This document shows positions 10,255-20,340 of a stretch of DNA of 64,000 nt, one piece after another. The number at the start of each line of letters is the position of its first letter. Position 1 is the first letter of the stretch. Below the pieces are notes generated by a model. That model worked only from the letters and a program-made list of their open reading frames with translations. It did not search any database and was not told the origin of the DNA. The stretch covers positions 19,736,353 to 19,800,352 of the forward strand of contig JAQFVV010012394.1 in NCBI GenBank assembly GCA_028023455.1, read 5' to 3'. This stretch comes from Epiperipatus broadwayi. Its lineage: Eukaryota; Onychophora; Udeonychophora; Euonychophora; Peripatidae. The translations under genes and the position numbers were made by a program.

Positions 10255-11754
10255 ATTATTTTAATATTTAATAATTTATTGTATTATCACTATAATATGC
10301 AAAGATCACAAGTAAATGAAAATTAAAAATTGATTTATTGCATAACTGAAATCCCAGTAAATGCAGAAAATTATTTTAGAATGTGAAATTAATTTTTTTC
10401 TTTTATGTTAGATCTCTTTTATGCATTGATTAATTTTATAAAACAAATAATTAAAAGTCATTCTTTAATCACTTTAACAATGCTTTCTTTTATTTTATTT
10501 ACTCTATCAATGTAACTGTTGGATTGATCAGAGTACAAATATTAAAGAGAGCATATTTAAAATGATTAAAGAGTGATGGTTTTATTTATTTAGTTATTTT
10601 ATAAAGTAAAATTTGATTGGATGTTACATTTGTATAAGTATTATTGGTATTGGTGTAACTATTATGTCACTTACTTTTCGTCATTGAGAAATTATCATAG
10701 ATGCAAACATATACTGCATTTGTATAGATTCTCTGCATGCTAATATCGAATATAAATTTATTTTAGACTTTTTATCAGTCTTGTATACAGTTTAGGTCAG
10801 ATTTACACAGTAGTGAAAGGGTTAAACTTCAAGCATATTCAATGATTTTTGTTACACCAAATGAAAGTAAAATAAAATAAAATTAGTCATCAGGCATTTG
10901 CCAGTATACGGAATTTTGGTAATGGGCAGGATGTTCTATACCTCTGCATTATAGCTACCATTTATGTAATAAAGCCAATTATGGCTACATTAGTATGATT
11001 CAAGAGTACGTCCACACATAACAATTTTTGAAATGCTAATTGCAACAGTACTTATATTAAGACTATTGATATGGATCAAATATTTTCTAATTGCATCTAT
11101 TGCCTGGGGACATCTTTTTTAAAGGGGGTAAACCACATTTTTTAGAAAATAAATTATATTTCTATTGTGGCACATTCACAGATAAAAACAGAACTATGTT
11201 ATAATTACTTTTTAAATATCTAAAAAAAATTAGGTCTGTGTGTGGTTAATTATGTGATTGTTTCCTGTTCATAAGAGAGAATATGCTAAAATTTTAAAAG
11301 AAGTATTTGAATAGCGATAGTTTAGAAGGCAGTGGTTAAAAAGTTCTCATATTCAGTTACTTTAGTTGGGTGTGTGCATGAGTGTGTGAGGTTTTTTTGT
11401 ATTTTTCAAAATTCCAGTCTGATTCCGACCTAACTTGAGAAGGAAATGCAGAACAAGGTAAGTTTTGGACTATATCTTATTATTTATTCAAGAAGTTTAT
11501 ACTCAGACCACTTTACATTATCTCTCTGTAGTTTAATATAGACATCAACATGGTTTATTTATTTTAAGACTATGTATTTTTATTTTTTTTTATCTGTATA
11601 AACTTAATTACAAAAATAATGTCTATACAGTGTCATAGGTAGTATGTAAGTGTGACATGGCATTTATTTTATTTTTATTGAAAATATTTTACAAAATGGA
11701 GTAGCTTATTACTTCAAGAACAGTAAGTTCTAAGAATTCAAAAAGATAATAAAA
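10255..11754. other. Intronic DNA, no feature seen
   Basis: AT-rich DNA between LINE copy 1 and an RTE fragment. No repeats of the families listed here and no convincing open frame. Confidence 0.5.
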
Positions 11755-12083
11755 AATAAAATATTAGAAAACGCAATGTATGGGTAAGAGAACAAACAGG
11801 TGTTACTGACATCATTGAAAAAATTAAAAGATTGAAGTGGAATTGGGCTGGACATATTGCTAGAAGAGATGATAATAGATGGACAATTGAAATTTTAAAC
11901 TGGATTCCAAGAGATTGTAAAAGACCCAGAAAGAGACCACATGTGAGATGGATGGATGAAATAAGAAAGTGTGCAGGGGTGATGTGGAGAAGAGAAGCTA
12001 AAGATCAGAGAAGATGGATTAAACTTGGAGAGACCTTCATCCTGCAGTGGATTGATAATGGTTGATAATGATGATGATGATGA
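11755..12083 (+). mobile_element. RTE/BovB-like LINE, 3' end with open frame
   Basis: The frame 11832-12065 encodes the RTE C-terminus (KWNWAGHIARRDDNRWTIEI, then RPHVRWMDEIRK and WIKLGETFILQW). Another ~25 codons are readable upstream from 11755 (RKRNVWVREQTGVTDIIEKI). It is followed by the stop and a (GAT)n-type tail (12066-12083), the usual 3' end of RTE elements. Among the best-preserved tails in the window, and 5'-truncated. Confidence 0.85.
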
Positions 12084-12085
12084 AG

Positions 12086-12165
12086 GGTACTTTAATATTA
12101 ACCTTGACCTAAACCCTACCCTAATTCTAAACCTAACCCTAACCCAGGTCTAATATTAAAGTACC
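12086..12165. repeat. Hairpin with telomere-like CCTAA repeats in the loop
   Basis: Perfect 15-bp arms, GGTACTTTAATATTA (12086-12100) and its complement (12151-12165), enclose a 50-nt loop of degenerate CCTAA units including CCTAACCCTAACCC at 12132-12145. It sits directly after the RTE tail. It may be a telomere-derived patch or an independent hairpin element. Confidence 0.7.
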
Positions 12166-12544
12166 TAAATAAGCAATTATTTATTGTTGTATTTTTTTTG
12201 CTTATGTCATTAATTACCTTCAGTTTTCAATTGATTTTGCATTTAAATCATGATAATTAAAATTTGAATTAAGAAAAAATGTCTATGTAGATAAATACTT
12301 TTGAAACCATATATATATATACAAATAAATAGTTTTACTGTATTATATCATAAAATAATTTCTTTTTGATTATTTTGTTACTGACTTGTATTTAGTGTTT
12401 GTACAAATCAAACACTCTCACTTATATTATTATTTAATTTCTTATTGATTTGTTTTTCCTTGTAAAATGTGGAATTCAGAGGTAGAAAGTGACAGCAATA
12501 GATTGCATATCAAACCTGCATAAAAAAAAAAACAAATTATTTCT

Positions 12545-12990
12545 AACAGTAGAAACTCTCTATATAGTAATGCCACGTAGTGCAAGCCATAATAATCAAT
12601 GGATGTAAGAAGGTTTGGGCATCAAAATGCGTATCTAATGCCTACTCATCCAATATTCACAGACTAGTTTATAGCTTGTGATCTTCATCAGTGTAGAGCC
12701 TTGGATCTGGGAGTATTGCACTTAGATCTCTGGATCTAATGCAATCCTCCAGCAGCCACTTTTTACCTTTTTAGTTAACTATGAAACTATGAATCCAAAA
12801 TGGAAAACACTAATGTTTTCAATTCAAGCTCATTTACTTGTATAATCTTACAAATCTGAACCTAGTTCAGCATTTGTATATTTTGGTCTCTGATTTTTTA
12901 ATAACTATGGTCATCATCATCCTTTGGCCAGGATTGGTGTTAAACCACTAAAACATAAGAAATAGTGATCATGTGATGTTTAACATATTT
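12545..12990 (-). repeat. Family A repeat, near full-length, minus strand
   Basis: Collinear on the minus strand with 18310-18735: head (GGTTTAACACCAATCCTG at 12942-12925), middle (GTGGCTGCTGGAGGATTGCA near 12762-12743), hammerhead segment (about 12735-12640) and GTGGCATTACTATATAGAGA tail. The core keeps CTGATGA (12691-12685), but GAAA has become TAAA (G12 lost), so it is probably inactive. Next to it (12951-12990) the head sequence appears again in inverse orientation, making a short palindromic junction. Confidence 0.7.
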
Positions 12991-13854
12991 AAAAGTTAGA
13001 TGTTTGATAGCATTTTTTGAAGGAATGAATATTATTACACAAAGAAGAGAAAGGCATTTTATAGTGAATATTTCTATTCAGAAATGGCAGAAGAAAAGTG
13101 TGTTGAAAAAAATTGATAGATTAGGCACATCAAGACGAATAGTGTAAGAATGCTTAAAAAGAGTAGGGTATGTCATTTATTTTTAGAAGTAAAGGGACTA
13201 ATGCAGCCACTTCAAAATAATGACTAATAATATCTGTAGATGAGATAGATTACAATAGTAGAACCATGATGAAAGAAAAAGACAGGAAAGAAGTTAGGCA
13301 CAACCCACTAACTTGAATCTCCTTATTTAGAATATATTAGAAAAGTATTTATTGAGAAACTGAATTTAAACAGCATTGAGGTAGAAAAATATTTGGGTAT
13401 ATACAAAGTATTAAGTGCCTGAGAAGCAATTTTGCTAATAGAGAACATCAATAATATGGTTGATAATGAAAGCAGTGAAAAAAATCTTTAATGTAGAAAT
13501 CAGATTTTACAGTGTGATTTCGTTATTTGTTAAACTTTATATAAATGAAAATTCTTTAAATAAGTAAAATATTTTTCAATTAAGAAATAAAGGCAGTCAT
13601 TTGTAAATTTAAAATTTGACAGTAAAATGTGTTAGCATATTTTAAACTAGCTGTGAAAAAAAATTTTTTTTTAATAAATGTACTGTGGACTTTTTTTAAA
13701 AATAACCCAATAAAAAGAAAAATAATTGTATTCTTTAAAATTGAAAAATAAATGAGTATGACCTTCCTAACTATTAAAAAAAGAAAGAGAGAGGCAATAA
13801 ATAAATAAAAGTTAAAAATTGAGTTTTATGATGACTACAAACCAAATATGAAGT
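12991..13854. other. Intronic DNA, no clear feature
   Basis: Purine-rich sequence at 13020-13300 may be an eroded LINE, but I could not align it to any motif. Confidence 0.4.
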
Positions 13855-13859
13855 ATAAA

Positions 13860-14215
13860 TATCTCTACATAGTCAAAATAAGTCATAGATCACATGACCC
13901 TATTCTCTTAAGCTTGTAAGTTATAAACAATGAGGATTGCCAATTCCTCAACAAGCTTTGTGATAAATGCTTAGCTAGAGAAAGCATTTAAAATATCTGT
14001 CAGGACCCCCCCCCCCCAAACCTCTGACCATGGTTTCATGTCTTGGCACTCCTCAGAGAGGTGCTAGGTGCCAAAGCATGAAACCATGGTCAGAGGTTTG
14101 GGGGGGGGGGTCCTGATAGAGATATTTTAAATGCTTTCTCTAGCTAAGCATTTATCACAAGCTTGTTGAGGAATTTGCAATCCTCATTGTTTATAAATAT
14201 TTCTACATTTATCAC
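13860..14215. mobile_element. Family C foldback element with poly-C/poly-G arms
   Basis: Two ~128-bp arms (13920-14049 and 14069-14195) are nearly perfect inverse complements around a ~20-nt centre. Each arm contains an uninterrupted homopolymer: 12 C at 14006-14017 and 11 G at 14100-14110. The outer part (GATCACATGACC near 13888, then AAGCTTGTAAG) recurs in single-arm copies at 24330-24450 and 33265-33465, so this is a dispersed family. Non-coding, with likely strong cruciform or double-stranded RNA potential. Confidence 0.85.
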
Positions 14216-16440
14216 CCATTGGTTTTTTAATCTGTTTATATGGTATCTGGTGGTCTTAACTTCTTTCCAAAAAAACTTTCCTTTGTGAGAGTCTTGAAAA
14301 TCTTGCTCCTAATTGAAGCTTTTCATGGTATTCTATTCTTAGTCATAATCAATCAACAAAGGCAATAGATGTTACCCTTTTTAGAGTGTCTTTTGAGATA
14401 TAATGTAAACAGAGTTGCTTCTCTGAAATGATTATGCTCAAATTTGCTATGAAGTAGTTTTTTAGTCAGCCTGTTACTCTTCATCTATTTCACATTCTTT
14501 CCTCCAAAGATATATTTTTACAATTATAGACCCCTTATCATCATTTCCAGCAAGCTGAAGAATGTGTTGATTAATAGCATAACCTTGCTGTTATATTTTA
14601 AAAGTGATTATAGAACATTAAAAAAAAATTTCGAAGGCTTATCATTTATACAAGAAATTTGACAAAGCAACAGCTCTATTTATAATTAATTTAGTAGAAG
14701 CAGTTTTATTTCATTAGGATAAAACACCTATTTTTTTAATTTGCTAAATATAGTGGCATACATTACTTTTTAACATCCAAGATCATATTCCACTTAAAAA
14801 GGAATAAAAATAACCAGGGCAAAAGTTGAAGATGCATGTCTTTTTTTTTTAAAAAAAATATAAATAATTAAAATTTTCAGATATTAGATTCAAATGAATT
14901 GGAAAGAATATTATGAGCCAAGATGGACATTTTCCACTTTTAACCAGTTCAATTTAAAATTATCATATCTAGTTCAAAACCTGCTTCTTAAAGCTACTTC
15001 TTAAACTACTCCAATGATGTCTGTCATAAAAATGAAAAACAAAATTGCAGTCAATACATTATCTATTTAACACGATTCTCATATTAAATGCCTCAGATTT
15101 TCACTAATAATATTAATACGTCCTCATATCCTATGCAGCTGTAGAATATGAATAAATTGTAAACATTCACCTATTAATAAATATTGCCATAAACCATTTT
15201 GATTAATTGTATCAAATGGCTCAAGTAATCAAAATGAAAGCAAAATACAATTCACATTTTCATTAACACTATATTTTTTTTGCATTTGCCTGAAAACAAA
15301 AAAATTCATACCTGCACTTTTGAGTGGTTTAAACTATACTAGATCTTTATAATGGTTGGAAGCACCTTCAGTGAAATCCTTTGCTACAGTATATCCATTA
15401 TTATTATGACAATCTTTTCTATTTTTTTTAGATTTTTAAATTGAAACAGTAGAAGGTTAAGATCAGTTAGTGCAACTTCATAGGTCCATATGTTTTTAAA
15501 ATTTCCCAATAGTTTTGATACTAATATATCACCTATTTGTCCATAAATCGTATCAAGTCTTAAGAGATTTTTTTTGTCAATTGTAAAGAGCACCATATTC
15601 ATTAAACTGGATAATTAATCCAAATACAAACAAATTGTTAGAATGAATATATTATTAATAGTCTCCATCTATTGAAATAATGTAATCATTAAGATTCCAT
15701 TGCTTTAAGTGTTGATCCACTCAATTTTTTTTATAGAATTTTTCTTATATTAGAAAAGTATGCGTGCAAAAGTAAATTAATAATAGGTCTTTTAAATTGG
15801 CAGAATATCAACACCATCACAGTATTTCAAATGATTTTGGGTCAGATTTTTTTTTTTTAATTTTGGTAGCACAATTACTAACAAAATGATTAAATGTACT
15901 ATTTGTAGGAACCAATTTTTTGATGGAATTAGTCTTTCAGCGATGCTTCTGGAAATTCTAAGAATAGAAGTCACAAAGTTAGACTTTACTGTGAATCTAA
16001 TATTGTGGTTTTTTCCCACTAGATGGACTTTTCTTCCCCCAAATAAATCTTATAGTCATTTGAGGGTGTTCAGTGAAATTTTTTTCTTCATTTGCAAGAC
16101 TAGTTTCATCAAAAGTCTTGATACTAGCCTTAATTTTTGATTTCTTCTTAGCTTTGAGCACTGTTCTATAAAGTAGATTTTGATGGGTGTACACTAGATA
16201 GAGGTAACACATTTAATATATATCTATATTTACAATATTACCACTACAATGTTTATTTTATCATAACTATCATTAGTGCTATAACTTTTTTCTATTGCTT
16301 AAATAATTGTCATCTGCAAGCAGACAAATTTAGACCATTTCTTTAAGGTTCTGCATTTATTTGGCAGGAACATGCTTAAATAGAGTTGTTTAACTACACA
16401 AGTAATTTGCCAATATTTAAATACAAATATAGTATATAAG
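14216..16440. other. Intronic DNA, no feature seen
   Basis: Open frames at 15384-16212 on both strands are mutually overlapping and compositionally random. No repeat family is recognised. Confidence 0.5.
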
Positions 16441-16450
16441 CTAGAAGTAA

Positions 16451-16740
16451 TTAGAGGATATTTGAACTCAGACTTTCAAGCTGGCTTCAGTCATAAACTC
16501 AATCTTATACAACCGATACACATAACCACATACATGTGTAAAAGATAAATGACCTCCAATATACCTACGTCATGCTGAACCAGCACTCATCAGTTGGTCC
16601 CAGACCAAGACCAACTGATGAGAACTGGTTCAACATGTAATATGTATATTGGAGATCATTTATCTTTTTCACATGGTCATCTGTATTGGTTGTATAAGAT
16701 GGAGTGGATGATTGAAAGTCTGGGTCCAAATCCCTTCTAA
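16451..16740. repeat. Family B head-to-head foldback with two facing hammerhead cores
   Basis: The left arm (16451-16600) is family B tail plus ribozyme on the minus strand, and the right arm (16606-16740) is the same in plus orientation. They meet at a palindromic TTGGTC...GACCAA centre. Cores: minus CTGATGA (16593-16587) with GAAA changed to GACG; plus CTGATGA (16615-16621) with GTAA instead of GAAA. Both are probably inactive. The right arm ends in GGGTCCAAATCC (16721-16732), which looks like a pol III B box. Confidence 0.75.
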
Positions 16741-16804
16741 TAATTTGCCAAACGAAACATTGAAACAAATTAGTTCTAAAGTGAATTAATTTTATATACA
16801 TTTG

Positions 16805-17099
16805 TATATCTGAGTACATATATACAGAGTACATGTCCACTTTTTAAATCAATCATCTCTTTACCTTTTCTTCTAACTTCACAAAGTCCAATAATGTTTC
16901 ATTTAATACGAGACAGTTTTAGTAATTCTTGTAATCTTCCATCACTTGAAAGTGATCTGCAGTTGTAAGTACCTAAATAAAAGATCATCATCAAATGGCT
17001 GTCTGGGTTCACAATTGGGATTCTTAGTACCCTCCATCTTTGGCCACCAACCCACTGCCTTGGTTGGTAACTTAATAGCCTACTGGGAATAAGGGCCAT
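16805..17099 (-). pseudogene. RTE LINE endonuclease N-terminal fragment
   Basis: The minus strand reads LGTYNCRSLSSDGRLQELLK, then LSRIK, a stop, and NIIGLCEVRRKGKEMIDLKS. This is the start of an APE-type endonuclease: the Asn of TYN and the catalytic Glu of LCE are both visible. The stop replaces the usual Trp (TGG to TGA, near 16901). It is cut off at about 16805, before the rest of the domain. It is the only 5' RTE piece in the window; all others are 3' fragments. It probably comes from the same RTE family, but the two parts do not overlap, so this cannot be tested here. Confidence 0.75.
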
Positions 17100-17492
17100 G
17101 ATTTATTTTTGTCTGCCATGATTGTAAATATCTATTAGAAAAAAAATTGTTTATTCTCATACACATTCATTCTGTCCTTTCAGGCAACTGAAAAGAAAGA
17201 ACCTGGAGTTTCTTGATCTTAAATTTAGAGGTAAAAAGCCAATAAACTCACTATGCTGACTAATGCATGTTGGTCAACAGCCCATCCATATATACTATAT
17301 GATTAATAACATGGTAATAAAGATGTATGAGAAGAACCTATGGAGTGGTCCATTAGGAATTTGCCCAGCTCAGTTTCTTTAAGGCCTCCAAAAGGAATAT
17401 ATATATAATCAATTTAATTCTAAGCACTCCTAAATTGCATTTCATAATCGTTAAATATGCATATGATACTAACTAACACTATATTAGTAATT
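17100..17492. other. Intronic DNA, no feature seen
   Basis: Nothing recognisable. The sequence ends at the start of the 61-bp inverted repeat. Confidence 0.5.
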
Positions 17493-17866
17493 AAAAAATA
17501 CTTAATTGTAATTATTAATTAGAGAAAATATAACTTACTATTAAAAATTTATCGGCTGAACGTTTTCGAGGAACCATGCCTCATACTCATAGCCTTCATG
17601 AAAAGTGTAATAAATATATGCAAATGTAAATATTCAAATAAGCTACTGTTACGTAGCCCATTTTTTCGAGATCTCGAAGCATGTGTCCTTTCCGTTAATG
17701 GCGTGGATGTCTCCATTAATATAGAATGCCTCCCCTATTTTTCTCCTGTAATCATTTGGTTCTGAACATAAAATAATGGGGCTGGCAGGTATGAAGCCGT
17801 GCCCAGATAAATTTTTAATAGTAAGTTATATTTTCTCTAATTAATAATTACAATTAAGTATTTTTT
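17493..17866. mobile_element. MITE-like element with perfect 61-bp terminal inverted repeats
   Basis: Positions 17493-17553 and 17806-17866 are exact inverse complements over all 61 bases. The 252-bp core is clearly richer in G/C and CpG than its surroundings (for example TTCGAGATCTCGAA near 17668) and has no coding potential. Perfect arms imply a recent insertion or gene conversion. The superfamily is unknown, and no target-site duplication could be defined because the flanks are simple AT sequence. Confidence 0.85.
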
Positions 17867-18257
17867 GTTTTAAGTATTTTTTGTTTTTACATATAAGGAG
17901 AAATTAAAACCATATTTATATTAGTAATTATAATTATAATCAAAATAAAATAAACTTATAGCCATAATAGTACTTTATTTTAATAATTGGATGTTAAGAA
18001 TTTTATTTCTGCAGTGTAATTTTCACCGCAGTACTCCCGCATAAGGTAGGAACTAATTTTTATCCTCTTTTAATACTTTTATCATCAACATCTGACCAAA
18101 AACATGCGAAAAGATATATGATCACCAAAATGCATATTCACATGATCACCATCTCATACTAGCACATAATTGTTATTAAACAAGGCAAAACTATACAATA
18201 GTGCCACCCTGTAGCCAAACAGAGTAATCAATGGATGCCAGAAGGATATTTTTTTTT

Positions 18258-18735
18258 GTATAGAGAGTTTTGCCTTGTTTAATAACAATTATGTGCTAGT
18301 ATGAGATGGTGATCATGTGATGTTTAGTGGTTTAACACCAATCCTGCCTAATAGGATAGTGGTGGCTATGGTTGTTAAAGAGCCAAAGACACCGAAATGT
18401 ATGGGTGCTGAACTGAGTTTAGACCATATGACTATATAAGCTGTTGAGCTTAGATTGAAAATATTATTGTGTTTTTTAATTTCATTATCATAGCTTTGTA
18501 GTTAAGTGGAGATAAAAGGTGGCTGCTGGAGGGTTGCACTAGATTCTAAGATCTAGGTGTAGTGCTCTCAGATTCAAGGCTCCTCACTGACAAAGGCCAC
18601 AAGCCAGAAACTAGTCTGGTGATATTGGATGAGTAGGCACTAGATAGGAATTTTATGCACAAGCCTTCTGACATCCATTGATTACTCTGTTTGGCACAGG
18701 GTGGCACTACTGTATAGAGTTTTGCCTTGTTCAAA
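18258..18735 (+). repeat. Family A repeat, most complete unit
   Basis: The unit starts and ends with the same sequence: TATAGAG(AG)TTTTGCCTTGTT at 18260-18280 and again at 18713-18731. The period is therefore about 453 bp. Order: junction, head (GGTGATCATGTGATGTTTAG near 18308), middle, GGTGGCTGCTGGAGGGTTGC (near 18515), hammerhead segment (18561-18640), tail. The identical ends fit a circular or tandem template opened once. No protein-coding frame. Confidence 0.75.
18561..18640 (+). ncRNA. Hammerhead ribozyme relic, family A
   Basis: Same fold as at 648-726: GGC/GCC stem II, GAAAC (18607-18611), palindromic ACTAGT, GTC (18614-18616), and stem I arms including TCCTCA. The core reads CTGACAA (18587-18593) instead of CTGATGA: U7 to C is tolerated in known hammerheads, but G8 to A removes an essential base. 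It is therefore probably inactive, although its helices are kept. Confidence 0.7.
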
Positions 18736-18795
18736 ATGCATATTGCATGCTGAACGAGCATTTATCAGTTGGCTCTGACGACATTCTCTTACATA
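18735..18795 (-). repeat. Family B ribozyme relic
   Basis: The minus strand has GCCAACTGATAAATGCTC, then CAGCATGCAA. Both the CTGATGA and GAAA motifs are damaged, but their order and spacing are those of family B. Confidence 0.5.
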
Positions 18796-18989
18796 TTATC
18801 CATTATATATATATATATATATAGAGAGAGAGATAGGGAATTACTACAGCTTAATTAATAAATGTCAAACTTGCTGACCTCACATCTTTGACACAAACGA
18901 CTTAATGAAAGTATATTAATAATTATTTAGTCATTTATTAGACTATTTATATACATTGAACAATGATAAAGATATATATATATGAGATT

Positions 18990-19205
18990 GTGATCTGTGC
19001 CAACTAATGAGTGCTGATCCAGCAATAAAGGTGCATCTTGGAGAGCATACTTTTTTACGTCTTTGGTCATATGTTTATGATTACATCCCTTTACAAAGTG
19101 TTAAAAGTAGATAGAAAACAGTCCTACTGTGATGTTAAAAGTGGATAGAAAACTCCCTACCTTGCATGAGAGTGGTGTAGTGAAAATTACACTACAGAAA
19201 TATTA
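18990..19205 (+). repeat. Family B variant with degraded ribozyme and different tail
   Basis: Core CTAATGA (19004-19010), stem II TGCTG/CAGCA, TAAA instead of GAAA (19026-19029), then TTGG to pair with CCAA. It is followed by a tail (GTGGATAGAAAACTCCCTACC, ending GTGAAAATTACACT) that differs from that of 4625-4990 but recurs at 18005-18082 (minus) and 53105-53190. Confidence 0.55.
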
Positions 19206-19209
19206 TTCA

Positions 19210-19325
19210 TGTGCAGAGATGATGTGGAGAAGAGAAGCTAAAGATTAGAGAAAATGGATTGAACTTGGAGAGACCTTCAGATGACAGTGGATTGATAATG
19301 GTTGATGATGATGATGATGATGAAT
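19210..19325 (+). mobile_element. RTE LINE, extreme 3' end
   Basis: Only the last ~90 bp of ORF2 (encoding a relic of MWRREAKD and LGETF) plus a (GAT)n tail at 19299-19323. Strongly 5'-truncated. Confidence 0.7.
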
Positions 19326-20013
19326 AGGTTTAGTTAATAGTTTTTACTTGTGAAAATCTTATTTGTTTATTGTTTAATAAGCAAAATCACAATTGTGAAG
19401 AAAATTTTGTAAAAAAATGTTATAATTTTACTATCATTATTGCTTACATTTATTCTATTTTGATGTATATGTTTTATGGAAGATCTATTCCTCAATCACA
19501 CCAAATATATGTACATAGAAAATATATATTTCTAAAAATAATACTGTTTAAAATACCTTGAAAAGATAAAATTTTAAAGTCATTTACAAAATAAAAACAC
19601 GTTTTATATTCAAAAAATAAAAACAAAAATAGAACTAGGAAGACAATTTTAAAATTTTGTTTTTGTCAAAAACAAAAATAAATTGTTTATTGTTTTTCAT
19701 AACTAAAGTTTTTTTTAAAATTTATTTGCAAATTTGAGGGAATGATTTTGAAATGACATTATTAAAATCATTTAAATTAATTTTAAAATTAATTAAATAA
19801 TACTTATTATTACAAGTTATATTTGTTAGTCAGTTGAGATTGAGTGCCTTTTATGATGTGGTTATTATTTATCACAAAGTATATAATTATTCAACCACAA
19901 AGATTTATAGACTGACTTTGAAATGACTTCTATGATAAGATAAAGTAATATATATATATATTTTAAAAAACTGCCTTTATTCACATAAATTTATTAAAAA
20001 ATATAAATTTTTG
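19326..20013. other. Intronic DNA, no feature seen
   Basis: Very AT-rich, with A-tracts near 19600-19730 and no recognisable repeat. Confidence 0.5.
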
Positions 20014-20340
20014 CTACTTGTGCATTATTTGATCTTCTAAGCTTGGCAGCCATTTTTAAAAAATATACAGTTTCAGAGGCCTACAATTTTATTTTTTTCA
20101 TTTATGTGTTAGGTATTAAGCAGTCATATTTAATATTTACATTTTATTTATTATTTTTTTTTGTATTAAGTAAAGTTATTAATATAAAAATGAAAAAAAA
20201 AAGGAAATATCTTTATATGCATTATTCAAGCTTGGTAGATTGGATAATGCACAAGTTCCTTACAAAAAAAGTGTAGGCTCTGAAACTGTATATTTAAAAA
20301 ATGTCTGCCAAGCTTGATAGACTGGATAATGTCCAAGTAC
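20014..20340. mobile_element. Foldback element with ~80-bp inverted ends
   Basis: Left arm 20014-20095 and right arm 20262-20340 are inverse complements with a few mismatches (AAGCTTGGCAG against CTGCCAAGCTT is the clearest block). A second partial copy of the arm lies inside at 20226-20258 in direct orientation to the right end. The interior is AT-rich; the 77-codon frame there (20043-20276) is incidental. Confidence 0.7.

Larger units (their letters stand above)
18005..19205. repeat. Composite foldback island of family A and B repeats
   Basis: Outer arms 18005-18130 and 19030-19205 are imperfect inverse copies of a family B tail variant (CAGTGTAATTTTCAC against GTGAAAATTACACT). Inside lie an inverted family A pair (18130-18245 minus and 18258-18735 plus), a minus family B ribozyme relic (18735-18795), an (AT)n tract near 18808-18824 and a plus family B relic (18990-19040). 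A solo copy of the outer tail lies at 53105-53190. Confidence 0.65.
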
